From Acholeplasmatales bacterium (GTDB lineage Bacteria > Bacillota_I > Bacilli_A > Acholeplasmatales > Anaeroplasmataceae), in the NCBI GenBank assembly GCA_017441525.1, contig JAFRXJ010000006.1, positions 1 through 34,511 on the forward strand: 34,511 nucleotides of DNA, given 5' to 3'. Positions 1-7,884 of the stretch are shown here, in pieces. The position numbers were made by a program, and so were the translations under genes. Positions within the stretch are counted from its first letter, which is position 1, and each line of letters begins with the position of its first letter. Below the pieces are notes generated by a model, which was given only the letters and a program-made list of their open reading frames with translations, was not told the DNA's origin and did not search any database.

Positions 1-146
1 AAGCTGTAAGGAGGGAAAAAATAGTCTACAGTGTTATCAAAATAATGTTAACATATATTCAATATTTATTGGATATTAAATAGATGTTTATGTATTAACA
101 TCATTAAATAATTAATACAATTTATATTATACGAGGAGGGCTATTT
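1..146 (+). other. Intergenic leader upstream of ecfA1
   Basis: The window opens with AAG CTG TAA, which could be the last codons of an upstream gene. In related genomes rplQ precedes ecfA1, but two codons cannot prove that. The rest is AT-rich and holds two short symmetric elements: the palindrome ATGTTAACAT (45-54) and GATGTT...AACATC (83-88/97-102). No -35/-10 pair of good quality was found. A strong Shine-Dalgarno GAGGAGG (133-139) precedes ecfA1. The gene may be read from an upstream ribosomal-protein promoter; that is inference. Confidence 0.4.
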
Positions 147-956
147 ATGATTTGTTTTAAAGATGTATCATTTCAATATACGCAAAAAGATGTAGCTGTT
201 AAAAATGTATCATTTACAGTTAATGATCATGAATGGCTTTCTATAATCGGACATAATGGTTCTGGTAAATCAACTATTGCGAAGCTTTTAGTTGGTCTTT
301 TAACACCATCTAAAGGTGAGATAGTAATTGATGGAGAAGTAATAAATGAAAATAATATCACATCAATTAGAAGAAAAGTAGGAATAGTATTTCAAAACCC
401 AGATAATCAATTTGTTGGATATAATGTTAAATATGATATCGCCTTTGGTTTAGAAAATTATCAAGTACCAAGGGATGAAATGGTAAAGCTTATAGATGAA
501 TATACTAAAAAAGTAGATATGAATGAATTCTTATCTAGAGAGCCTCAAAATCTATCTGGTGGTCAGAAACAAAGAGTCGCAATCGCAGGTATTTTAGCTC
601 TAAATTGTGACATCATCATATTAGATGAGGCAACATCTATGCTAGATCCTCAGGGTACAAAAGAAATAATTGAAATAATAGAAGAATTACATAATAAATA
701 TAATAAAACTATTATCACTATTACTCATGACTTAAATTTCGCTTCAAAAAGCGATAATATTTTAGTTATGAAAAATGGTCATTCAATTTTATTTGGAACA
801 CCTAATGAAATATTTGAAAGAAGAGATGTTTTATTATCTTCTAATTTAGATATGCCATTTGGCTTAAGGGCAGCCTTCTTGGCTAAGGAAGATGAGAAAC
901 TAAAAGATAATAAGGAGCTTATAGATGCTATATGGGAATATCATTTAACGAAGTAA
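147..956 (+). CDS. ecfA1: ECF transporter ATPase subunit EcfA1
   Basis: This is one of the two ATP-binding subunits of an energy-coupling factor (ECF) transporter, which drives vitamin or metal uptake with exchangeable substrate-binding S components. All ABC ATPase motifs are in order: Walker A GHNGSGKS (about residues 35-42), Q-loop FQNPDNQ (82-88), signature LSGGQKQR (136-143), Walker B IIILDEA with D-loop LDP (156-168), and switch histidine in THD (193-195). At 269 residues it has the usual family length. The start follows a strong GAGGAGG site. It overlaps ecfA2 by 25 bases and is co-transcribed with ecfA2-ecfT-truA, the normal Bacillota arrangement. No S component is nearby, which suits a shared group II module. 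The A1 versus A2 assignment follows gene order and motif style. Confidence 0.95.
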   Translation: MICFKDVSFQYTQKDVAVKNVSFTVNDHEWLSIIGHNGSGKSTIAKLLVGLLTPSKGEIVIDGEVINENNITSIRRKVGIVFQNPDNQFVGYNVKYDIAFGLENYQVPRDEMVKLIDEYTKKVDMNEFLSREPQNLSGGQKQRVAIAGILALNCDIIILDEATSMLDPQGTKEIIEIIEELHNKYNKTIITITHDLNFASKSDNILVMKNGHSILFGTPNEIFERRDVLLSSNLDMPFGLRAAFLAKEDEKLKDNKELIDAIWEYHLTK

Positions 957-1801
957 GCCACCTTTATAGAGGCATAAAGAAAAAGGATATAAATATAGCC
1001 CTTGAAAATATATCTTTAAATATTAATGAGAAGAATGAATTTATCGCGATAGTTGGTAAAACTGGTTCTGGTAAATCTACATTAATACAACATATGAATG
1101 CCTTAAAGTTACCATCTAAAGGTAATGTAGAAATATTTGATTATGTTATTACACCTAAACAAAGAAAGAATCCTAAGCTTAAAAATGTAAGAAGAAGAGT
1201 AGGGTTTGTATTCCAATTCCCTGAATATCAATTATTTGAGGAAACTGTATTAAAAGATATTATGTTTGCCCCACTTAATTTTGGTATGAAAAAGGAAGAG
1301 GCAAAGGCTAAGGCAATAGAAATTGCGAAGCTTTTAAAGATTGAAAAGCTATTAGATAAATCTCCATTTAATTTATCTGGTGGTCAAATGAGAAAGGCTG
1401 CCATCGCTGGTATTTTATCATATGATCCAGATATATTATTATTAGATGAGCCTACGCGAGGACTTGATCCTCGTGGACAAGAAGAGATTATGAAATTATT
1501 CTATAATATTCATAAAAAGACTGGTAAGACTATTGTTATGATTACTCATGATATGAATATTGTATATGAATTTGCAACTAGAGTAATTGTTTTAAATGAA
1601 GGAAAGATAACATATGATGGTTCTAAGGAAGAATTATTTAGTTCAGATATTTATAAAAATAATTCTTTATCTAAGCCAGAAGTATTAGATTTAATTGATT
1701 ATTTAAATGATAAATTAAATTTAAATATTGGATATGATACTTATACTTTAAATGAATTATTAAAAAAATTAGAAAAGAATACGGAGGTAGAATATGAATA
1801 A
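932..1801 (+). CDS. ecfA2: ECF transporter ATPase subunit EcfA2
   Basis: This is the second ATPase of the ECF module, expected to pair with EcfA1 and dock on EcfT. Walker A GKTGSGKS (about 42-49), Q-loop FQFPEYQ (94-100), signature LSGGQMRK (148-155), Walker B DILLLDEP followed by GLDP (167-180) and the H-loop THD (205-207) are all present. The FPEYQ version of the Q-loop region is typical of EcfA2. Its start lies inside the end of ecfA1 in another frame. The nearest Shine-Dalgarno AAGGAG (912-917) is 14 bases upstream, rather far, so translational coupling is likely. Its 3' end overlaps the start of ecfT by 8 bases. It is 289 residues long, normal for the family. Confidence 0.95.
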   Translation: MGISFNEVSHLYRGIKKKDINIALENISLNINEKNEFIAIVGKTGSGKSTLIQHMNALKLPSKGNVEIFDYVITPKQRKNPKLKNVRRRVGFVFQFPEYQLFEETVLKDIMFAPLNFGMKKEEAKAKAIEIAKLLKIEKLLDKSPFNLSGGQMRKAAIAGILSYDPDILLLDEPTRGLDPRGQEEIMKLFYNIHKKTGKTIVMITHDMNIVYEFATRVIVLNEGKITYDGSKEELFSSDIYKNNSLSKPEVLDLIDYLNDKLNLNIGYDTYTLNELLKKLEKNTEVEYE

Positions 1802-2816
1802 TTTTACCTTCGGTCAATATATTCCAGGAAAAAGCTGGGTTTACAAGCTTGATCCTAGAACTAAAATATTTTTAACAATTGTTTTAATTGTTTTAGTATT
1901 TTTAATTCAAGATTTATTAACTATGGCAATTGCCTTAGGTGTATTTGCCTTAATATTTATTTCTACTAGAATATCATTTATTAAATTATTAAAGAGCCTT
2001 AAAGGCATAATGTTTTTATTGATGTTTACAGTAATATTACAGCTAATATATACTAAGGGAACGGTTGATAATCCTAATCCATTATATACATTTAATATGC
2101 AATTTGGCCTTTGGCAGCTATTAATAATATTAGGACTTATTGTTATATATTTTTTAGTGAAGAAATATATACCATTTAGAACTATATTTTTCTTATTAAT
2201 TTTTGCCTTATGTTTTATTGTTTTATGGAAAAATCCATTTGTTGATACAGGCTTTAAATATGCATGGACATGGCCATTTGATAATATGAAATGGACTAAT
2301 TTTAATTTTGATATTTATGAAGCTGGCTTGAATAAGGCAGGATTCATATTTATAAGAATTATTTTAATGGTATCAATTACACAGCTTTTAACACTTACAA
2401 CAATGTCTATGGATATTAACCAAGGATTAGAATGGTTATTATCACCTTTAAAGATATTTAAAATACCTGTTGGTATATTTGCGATGTTAGTATCTCTAAC
2501 CTTAAGATTTATCCCAACATTGTTAGGTGAAAGTAGAAAGATAATGGCAGCACAGGCATCTCGTGGTGTTGATTTTAATGAGGGTAGCCTAAAGGATAAG
2601 GCAAATCAAATTATTGCCTTATTAATCCCAATGTTTGTCATATCATTTAAGAGGGCAGATGAATTATCTAATGCCATGGAGGCAAGAGGATATGTTATAG
2701 GCGCCCCTAGAACTAAGATTGATGATTTAAAGTTTAGATTTATTGATTTCTTCTGTTTGGCAGTAGTTATTTTAATGTATGTGGCAGTTATTTTACATAT
2801 GGCAGGTATCTATTAA
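1794..2816 (+). CDS. ecfT: ECF transporter membrane subunit EcfT, with insertion
   Basis: This is the transmembrane coupling subunit that links the ATPases to the substrate-binding component. The N-terminal YIPGKSW and LDPRTK signature (residues 9-24) and both coupling motifs are present: AQASRG (253-258) and MEARGY (295-300). These are the Ala-Arg-Gly type motifs known to contact the EcfA subunits. At 340 residues it is about 70 longer than the usual 260-270. The extra sequence is roughly residues 88-165, which adds two hydrophobic segments (about 106-123 and 128-145) and a Trp-rich loop between the first membrane helices and the core. Its ATG overlaps the end of ecfA2, and its stop overlaps the truA start (TAATG). 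The identification is secure; what the insertion does is unknown. Confidence 0.94.
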   Translation: MNNFTFGQYIPGKSWVYKLDPRTKIFLTIVLIVLVFLIQDLLTMAIALGVFALIFISTRISFIKLLKSLKGIMFLLMFTVILQLIYTKGTVDNPNPLYTFNMQFGLWQLLIILGLIVIYFLVKKYIPFRTIFFLLIFALCFIVLWKNPFVDTGFKYAWTWPFDNMKWTNFNFDIYEAGLNKAGFIFIRIILMVSITQLLTLTTMSMDINQGLEWLLSPLKIFKIPVGIFAMLVSLTLRFIPTLLGESRKIMAAQASRGVDFNEGSLKDKANQIIALLIPMFVISFKRADELSNAMEARGYVIGAPRTKIDDLKFRFIDFFCLAVVILMYVAVILHMAGIY

Positions 2817-3544
2817 TGAGATATAAATGTATTGTTTCTTATGATGGCTATAATTATATGGGCTTTCAGGTTCAGGATAATGAAAAAACAATAGAGCTTT
2901 GTATAGAAGAAGCATTAATGAAGATGCTTGGTGAGGATATAAAAATATATCCATCTGGAAGAACAGATAGATATGTTCACGCTATTGGACAGGTATTCCA
3001 TTTTGATTATGAAAAGGATCTACCTGATAATGGAATAAAAAGAGGTATTAATGCCTTCTTGCCTGAAGATATTCAAATTATGGATGTTAAACATGTAGAT
3101 GATGATTTCCATGCTAGATTTAGTGCTAAATCTAAAGAGTATAGATATTATATAAATACTGGAGAATATAATCCACTAACAGTTAGATATATGCCACATA
3201 TAACTAATTTAGATGTATCTAAAATGGAAGAAGCTATTAAATTATTTATTGGAACACATAATTTTAAAGGCTTTGCCTCAGCTCAAATAGATGAAAGAAA
3301 GGATACAAATAAAACTATTTTTGAAGCATATATAAACAAATATGACGATAAATTAGAATTTGTATTTATAGGAACCGGCTTTTTAAAATATCAAGTAAGA
3401 AGAATGATGGGAATTCTAATTGATATCGGAAGAGGTCATTCTGATAAAAGCTTAATTTTAGAAGTATTAGAAAAATGTGATCCTAAAATAAGTCATAAGG
3501 TTGCACCAGGATGTGGCTTATATTTATATAAAGTCAATTACTAA
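2816..3544 (+). CDS. truA: tRNA pseudouridine(38-40) synthase TruA
   Basis: TruA converts uridines 38-40 in the anticodon arm of tRNAs to pseudouridine. The catalytic aspartate sits in SGRTDRYVHA (Asp51). Other family marks are the early SYDGYNYMGFQ, the middle FHARFSAKSKEYRYYI and the C-terminal FLKYQVRRMMG. At 242 residues it matches the Bacillota family. The segment after the catalytic Asp normally reads TDxGVHA; here the glycine is tyrosine (residue 53). The start codon overlaps the ecfT stop, so it is translationally coupled. Its placement after ecfT is standard for the phylum. Confidence 0.95.
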   Translation: MRYKCIVSYDGYNYMGFQVQDNEKTIELCIEEALMKMLGEDIKIYPSGRTDRYVHAIGQVFHFDYEKDLPDNGIKRGINAFLPEDIQIMDVKHVDDDFHARFSAKSKEYRYYINTGEYNPLTVRYMPHITNLDVSKMEEAIKLFIGTHNFKGFASAQIDERKDTNKTIFEAYINKYDDKLEFVFIGTGFLKYQVRRMMGILIDIGRGHSDKSLILEVLEKCDPKISHKVAPGCGLYLYKVNY

Positions 3545-3557
3545 TTGAGGTATATAA

Positions 3558-4163
3558 ATGGGAAGAGTTGAACAAAAAGATTTTGCAAATAATAATGGAA
3601 ATAAGTTAGAAGATGTTTTACAATCTGATGAAGAAATAATTATAGAATTAGCTCCCCAAAAGGCAGATTTTATTTTAGAAAGCTTCTTAAAAGGACTTCC
3701 AATTGTTGTGATATGGGTTTTAATTGATATATTTATATTTAGTCAGTTTGCAAGAATGGGTACTTCAGTAGATAAAAAAGCTATGTTATGTATATCTTTT
3801 ATCCTTGTTTTCCATCTATTTCCTTTATGGTTATATTTATATAGATTATTCAAAAGAATAGCTGTATTAGGAAAAATCAAATATTATTTTACAAATAAAA
3901 GAATAATTGTAAAGTCAGGAATAATAGGTACTGATTATAAATTCTTTACATATCCTGAGGTTTTAACTGCAGATGTTAAAAGAGGATTATTAGATAAAAT
4001 ATTTAGGGTTGGAGATATTTATATTACAGCCTCTAATAAAAGTGTAGTAATAGAAGATATCAAAAATCCATATCAATATTCAAATGCAATCTTTGAAGCT
4101 ATAAGACTTAATAATGCAGATGCATTTTATAAATTAAAAGATAAAAATAATAAGAATTTTTAA
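3558..4163 (+). CDS. PH domain-containing membrane protein (bacterial PH, YdbS-like)
   Basis: The function of this membrane protein is not known. Two hydrophobic segments (about residues 46-64 and 76-98) are followed by a bacterial pleckstrin-homology-like domain (about 105-195). That domain opens with YYFTNKRIIVKSG and continues with a strand-rich segment, as in the DUF304/bPH2 family. A charged N-terminal tail of about 40 residues precedes the membrane hairpin. It starts 14 bases after truA behind a GAGGT site and is followed by a strong terminator, so it is the last gene of the ecf-truA unit. The domain call is fairly secure; no ligand or partner can be read from the sequence. Confidence 0.75.
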   Translation: MGRVEQKDFANNNGNKLEDVLQSDEEIIIELAPQKADFILESFLKGLPIVVIWVLIDIFIFSQFARMGTSVDKKAMLCISFILVFHLFPLWLYLYRLFKRIAVLGKIKYYFTNKRIIVKSGIIGTDYKFFTYPEVLTADVKRGLLDKIFRVGDIYITASNKSVVIEDIKNPYQYSNAIFEAIRLNNADAFYKLKDKNNKNF

Positions 4164-4187
4164 TGGGCAAAAAAGCCCATTTTTTTA
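4163..4187 (+). terminator. Rho-independent terminator after the PH-domain gene
   Basis: Stem ATGGGC (4163-4168) pairs with GCCCAT (4175-4180) across an A6 loop, followed by a run of T. It begins at the stop codon and ends the ecfA1-to-PH-domain transcription unit. Confidence 0.9.
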
Positions 4188-4213
4188 TTATTTATTATAT
4201 TAATAATAAAATC

Positions 4214-4242
4214 TTTAAAGATAAGATTTTTCGTTGTATAAT
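4214..4242 (+). promoter_or_regulatory. Promoter of tmk-holB-ricT operon, overlapped by a palindrome
   Basis: -35 TTTAAA (4214-4219), a 17-base spacer and a consensus -10 TATAAT (4237-4242), with a second TATAAT at 4242-4247. The predicted start of transcription is about 4249, which rules out translation from the ATG at 4251 and supports 4272. The perfect palindrome ATCTTTAAAGAT (4211-4222) covers the -35. It lies inside a larger repeat AAAATCTT...AAGATTTT (4208-4215/4223-4230) and could be an operator. Confidence 0.65.
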
Positions 4243-4271
4243 ATAATCAAATGTTTTATGGAGAAGTAAGT

Positions 4272-4904
4272 ATGAAAATGAAGGGCTTTATTACCTTTGA
4301 AGGTGGAGAATGTAGTGGAAAGACTACAGTTATTAACGCCTTATGTAAGGTATTCGAACAAAAAAATATTAAATATATAACAACAAGAGAACCAGGTGGT
4401 ATTAGAATTGCAGAAGATATTAGAAATCTAATATTAGATGTTAAAAATACTGATATGACACCTGAATGTGAAGCATTACTTTATGCGGCAAGCCGTATGC
4501 AGCATTTAACTCAAAAGGTTATACCTGCAATAAAAGATAATAAAATTGTTATATGTGATAGATTCCTAGATTCAAGCCTAGCATATCAAGGATACGCTAG
4601 AGGTCTTGGAATGGATAATGTATTAAAGGTTAATTCATTTGCATTAGATTATTTACCAGAATTAACAATCTTTATTGATGTTACACCAGATGTTGCCTTA
4701 AAGAGAATGGGTAATGTTGATAGAGATGGTAAATGTGATAGATTAGATCAGGAAAATCAAAAGTTCCATGAAATGGTTTATAAAGGATATCATGAGGTTT
4801 TAAAAATGTATCCTGATAGAATTGTTAAGGTTGATGGAAATAAGCCTTTAGACGAAGTAGTAAATGAATGTATTGATATTGTTTTAAAATATATTGAAGG
4901 GTAG
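4272..4904 (+). CDS. tmk: Thymidylate kinase
   Basis: It phosphorylates dTMP to dTDP for DNA synthesis. The P-loop reads FEGGECSGKTT (about residues 9-19), then TREPGG (substrate binding), ICDRF (the DR(Y/F/H) motif) with SSLAYQGYARG, and the lid region RDGKCDRLDQE. At 210 residues it has normal length. An in-frame ATG seven codons upstream (4251) is rejected. GGAGAAG (4260-4266) is spaced correctly for the ATG at 4272, and the promoter above would start RNA at about 4249. It is first in an operon with holB and ricT, as in Bacillus, except that yaaQ and yaaR are missing. The next gene starts on the last base of its stop codon. Confidence 0.95.
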   Translation: MKMKGFITFEGGECSGKTTVINALCKVFEQKNIKYITTREPGGIRIAEDIRNLILDVKNTDMTPECEALLYAASRMQHLTQKVIPAIKDNKIVICDRFLDSSLAYQGYARGLGMDNVLKVNSFALDYLPELTIFIDVTPDVALKRMGNVDRDGKCDRLDQENQKFHEMVYKGYHEVLKMYPDRIVKVDGNKPLDEVVNECIDIVLKYIEG

Positions 4905-5878
4905 TGTTTTCTTTGGATATAAAAAAGGTAATTAAAACACAAGAAAATATTTTTAATGTTTTAAAGAAAGCTAAAGCTAATGATCGCCTAAGCCATGCTT
5001 ACCTTTTTTATGGAGAGGAAGGTACAGGAAAGAAGGAAATGGCATACGCACTTGCCACTTTACTTTATTGTCCTAATGGTGGTTGCCTAGAATGCGATGT
5101 TTGTAAGACAATATTGACAGGAAACCATATGAATGTTGATTATATTGGTATTGCAGAAGATAAAAAAGGAATTATCAAAGAACAGGTTGCAGATTTACAA
5201 GAAGAATTTTCTAAGACATCACTTGTAGATGGAACAAGAATCTATATTGTAGATGGTATTGATACTGCATCACTTGCAGCTCAAAATTCATTATTAAAAT
5301 TTATTGAAGAGCCAATTAATAAAACACCTACAATTGGTATATTTATTGCGAAAGAATTATCTAATGTAGTATCAACAATTAAATCTAGATGTATAAATAT
5401 TCATTTTTCCGCAATAAATCATGCAGATAGAGCTAAGATAGTTGTTGGTATGGGTTATGATGAATTATCTAGTATATTAGCTACTGCCCTAACTAATAAT
5501 CCAGATGAAGCAGTAGAGATAATTAACAACAATAATTTTGTTACCTTTAAAGAATCATTTTTAGATTTGATAAATATATCTAAACAAAAGGATGCAATTT
5601 ATTATTATTTGAATCATTTATCTATTTATTCAAGCCAACAAAATTTAAACATTTTACTTACTTGGTATATGTTATTTTTAGAGGACGCAAATATTTGTGA
5701 TGGCAATAATGCAAGTTTGATTTTATACCCATTATGTGATAAAATTATCACATATAGAAAAAAGAACGAGGGTATGCTTAGAGATAGGCTAGATATGACT
5801 CTTTCTTTGTTTTCTAAATTAAAAAGTAATGTAACAGCTAAAAATGTATTTCATGAGCTAATTACTAAAATTTTATAG
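4904..5878 (+). CDS. holB: DNA polymerase III subunit delta' (clamp-loader)
   Basis: This is the delta' subunit of the clamp loader that places the sliding clamp on DNA. It has an AAA+ P-loop-like GEEGTGKK (about 37-44), a four-cysteine zinc site (Cys56, 61, 64, 67), the sensor-like LLKFIEEP (130-137) and the SRC motif (161-163) that supplies an arginine finger in clamp-loader subunits. The C-terminal third is poorly conserved, as usual. It is 324 residues long. The start is a GTG overlapping the tmk TAG by one base, with GAAGGG just upstream. An internal TTG three codons later is less likely. Confidence 0.93.
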   Translation: MFSLDIKKVIKTQENIFNVLKKAKANDRLSHAYLFYGEEGTGKKEMAYALATLLYCPNGGCLECDVCKTILTGNHMNVDYIGIAEDKKGIIKEQVADLQEEFSKTSLVDGTRIYIVDGIDTASLAAQNSLLKFIEEPINKTPTIGIFIAKELSNVVSTIKSRCINIHFSAINHADRAKIVVGMGYDELSSILATALTNNPDEAVEIINNNNFVTFKESFLDLINISKQKDAIYYYLNHLSIYSSQQNLNILLTWYMLFLEDANICDGNNASLILYPLCDKIITYRKKNEGMLRDRLDMTLSLFSKLKSNVTAKNVFHELITKIL

Positions 5879-5885
5879 AGGTTTT

Positions 5886-6758
5886 ATGAGAACTATTAAG
5901 GTACAATTTAAGCCCGTTGGTAAAAGATACTTTTTTGGCGTTGATAAATACGATGTTAAAGATGGCGACAAAGTAGTAGTAAATACCATCAGGGGATTAG
6001 AAATGGGCTATTGTGTTGGCGAAATTTTTAATTTAAATGAAAAGAATTTAACATCTGAATTAAAAAACATTGTAAGAATTGCAACCCAAGAGGACATTAA
6101 GAATTACGAAAAAAATAAAGAAGAACAAGCTGAAATTATTCTTAATACTAAGAAGTTTTCTAAGAATCATGGATTAGAAATTAAGATATTAGAAGCTGAA
6201 TATACACTAGATAAATCAAAACTTATTATCTATTTTGAATCTGAAGGAAGAATTGATTTTAGAGATTTAGTTAAGGATTTAGCTGAAATCTATCATACAA
6301 GAATCGAGCTTCGTCAGGTTGGATCTAGAGATGGTGCTAAGGTATTTGGTGGAATTGGTCCTTGCGGATTAATCGTATGTTGTAAAACATTTATTACTCA
6401 GTTTGATAATGTTTCAGTTAAGATGGCAAAAAACCAAAGTTTATCTTTAAATCCAGTTAAGATTAGTGGAAACTGTGGAAAGCTTTTATGCTGTATTAAT
6501 TATGAAAATGATTTATATACAGAATTAAGAAAGCACGCACCAGATATTGGAGATATAGTTGAAACAGAAAATGGACCTGCCAAGGTATTATCTTGTGATG
6601 TAATAAATAAAAATCTTAAGGTTAAATACCAAAACGAAGATAATTCATTTGGTTATTTGAAAATAGATGATGTTAAATTTGTTCCATCATATAAGAAGAG
6701 TAACAACAATAAAAATAGTGATGATGAGGAATTAGACAATGCCCTTAATTTGGAATGA
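5886..6758 (+). CDS. ricT: RicT/YaaT (PSP1-domain) protein
   Basis: RicT (YaaT) in Bacillus works with RicA and RicF to promote RNase Y-dependent mRNA maturation and phosphorelay control; the complex carries iron-sulfur clusters. Here the PSP1 domain is clear. Conserved cysteines fall in GGIGPCGLIVCC (Cys160, 165, 166) and GNCGKLLCC (Cys197, 202, 203), matching the family's cluster-binding residues. It is 290 residues with an Asn/Asp-rich tail. It follows holB by seven bases, as in Bacillus, and its 3' end overlaps yabB by 20 bases. RicA and RicF are not in the window. The role is taken from family knowledge. Confidence 0.93.
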   Translation: MRTIKVQFKPVGKRYFFGVDKYDVKDGDKVVVNTIRGLEMGYCVGEIFNLNEKNLTSELKNIVRIATQEDIKNYEKNKEEQAEIILNTKKFSKNHGLEIKILEAEYTLDKSKLIIYFESEGRIDFRDLVKDLAEIYHTRIELRQVGSRDGAKVFGGIGPCGLIVCCKTFITQFDNVSVKMAKNQSLSLNPVKISGNCGKLLCCINYENDLYTELRKHAPDIGDIVETENGPAKVLSCDVINKNLKVKYQNEDNSFGYLKIDDVKFVPSYKKSNNNKNSDDEELDNALNLE

Positions 6759-7470
6759 GCTATTAGGTAGAGAAAAATATCAAATTTGTCAGGATCCTGA
6801 TGTGTTCAATTTCTCACTAGATTCAATGTTGTTAGCATCATTTGCCACAATCAATAAAAATGTTAAGACTATTTGTGATTTATGTACAGGAAATGCTCCA
6901 ATACCTATGTATTTAACATTGAGGACAAATGCTAAAATAGTAGGTGTTGAAATCCAAGAATATATAGCGAAGCTTGCGAATATATCTATTGAAAAGAATC
7001 ATTTAGAAAATCAGATTCAAGTAGTTAATGATAATTTGATTAATATAAATGAAAAAATAGGAAAGCATACATTTGATTTAGTGTTATGTAATCCTCCATT
7101 CTTTAAAATAGGTAGTCATCATGTTAATCCAAATGATATGAAAGCTATAGCGAGACATGAAATATTAGCTACCTTAGATGATATAGTTAAGGAAGCATCC
7201 TTACTTTTGAATTCTAAAGGTAGATTCGCAATGGTACATAGACCAGATAGAATATTAGAAATAATTGATACTTTTAGGAAATATAAAATAGAACCTAAAA
7301 GAATTCAATTTGTATATCCAAAGATTAATAGTGAATGTAATCATATATTAATTGAAGGAATTAAAGATGGAAGTGAAGGATCTTTAAGAATTTTACCACC
7401 ACTTTATGTTTACAAAGATGATGGTAAATGGACTGAAGAGATTTTAAAAATATATAATTATGAGGAGTGA
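6739..7470 (+). CDS. trmN6: tRNA1(Val) (adenine-N6)-methyltransferase-like, YabB/TrmN6
   Basis: This is a class I S-adenosylmethionine methyltransferase of the YabB/TrmN6 group, expected to methylate A37 of a tRNA. The nucleotide-binding motif I is DLCTGNAPIP (47-56), with an acidic residue after strand 2 (Glu71) and the catalytic NPPF (118-121) found in N6-adenine methylases. It is 243 residues, normal for the family. The start lies inside ricT, with GAGGAA upstream. Its gene neighbours (ricT before, rsmI after) are those of Bacillus yabB. It ends in TGA, the one clear TGA stop here. The exact tRNA target is inferred from family. Confidence 0.88.
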   Translation: MPLIWNELLGREKYQICQDPDVFNFSLDSMLLASFATINKNVKTICDLCTGNAPIPMYLTLRTNAKIVGVEIQEYIAKLANISIEKNHLENQIQVVNDNLININEKIGKHTFDLVLCNPPFFKIGSHHVNPNDMKAIARHEILATLDDIVKEASLLLNSKGRFAMVHRPDRILEIIDTFRKYKIEPKRIQFVYPKINSECNHILIEGIKDGSEGSLRILPPLYVYKDDGKWTEEILKIYNYEE

Positions 7471-7476
7471 TAAGTT

Positions 7477-7884
7477 ATGTTTTTAAGTTTATTAAACAAA
7501 AAGGAAATGCTAAAGTTCATGGATTTAGCTATCTACATGGTAGACATCGATGGAGAGCCTACTGATGTAGAAAAGAGATTATTACATAAGATGATGGCAG
7601 AATTAGAGCCAGTTAAGGATGAATATACATTCCGTTTAACTGATACTGCTGAAAATACAATTAAATTCTTCAAACAATCTAATCCAGTTGTTAAGAATGT
7701 TGTTTATTTAAATCTAGTTATGATTTCAATGCAAGATGACTTATATAATACATCTGAATTATTATTCCTTGAAAAAATTCAAAAAGAATTAGAAATTTCA
7801 GCTGAAAAGAGAAGAGAATTAATTTCTGTTGTATATGCTGAAAGAGACTTAAGAGAAAAGACCATTCGTATTCTTAAGAACTAA
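7477..7884 (+). CDS. Small helical TerB-like protein of unknown function
   Basis: A 135-residue, wholly helical, acidic protein without signal peptide or membrane segment. The first 45 residues, with the pattern MVDIDGEPTDVEKRLLHKMM, resemble the TerB-like helical fold: an acidic loop after helix 1 and then a charged helix. Later helices carry FLEKIQKELEIS. I do not recognise a closer family. It sits between yabB and rsmI, where Bacillus has yazA (a GIY-YIG nuclease), and its stop overlaps the rsmI start (TAATG), so the two are probably co-translated. It may relate to ribosome or tRNA modification by position only. Confidence 0.7.
   Translation: MFLSLLNKKEMLKFMDLAIYMVDIDGEPTDVEKRLLHKMMAELEPVKDEYTFRLTDTAENTIKFFKQSNPVVKNVVYLNLVMISMQDDLYNTSELLFLEKIQKELEISAEKRRELISVVYAERDLREKTIRILKN

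Noticed and set aside
3-89. Open frame at the left edge that could be the end of a gene
   Set aside because: The 28-codon frame ending at TAG (87-89) is AT-rich, matches no family I know, and is no longer than chance allows.
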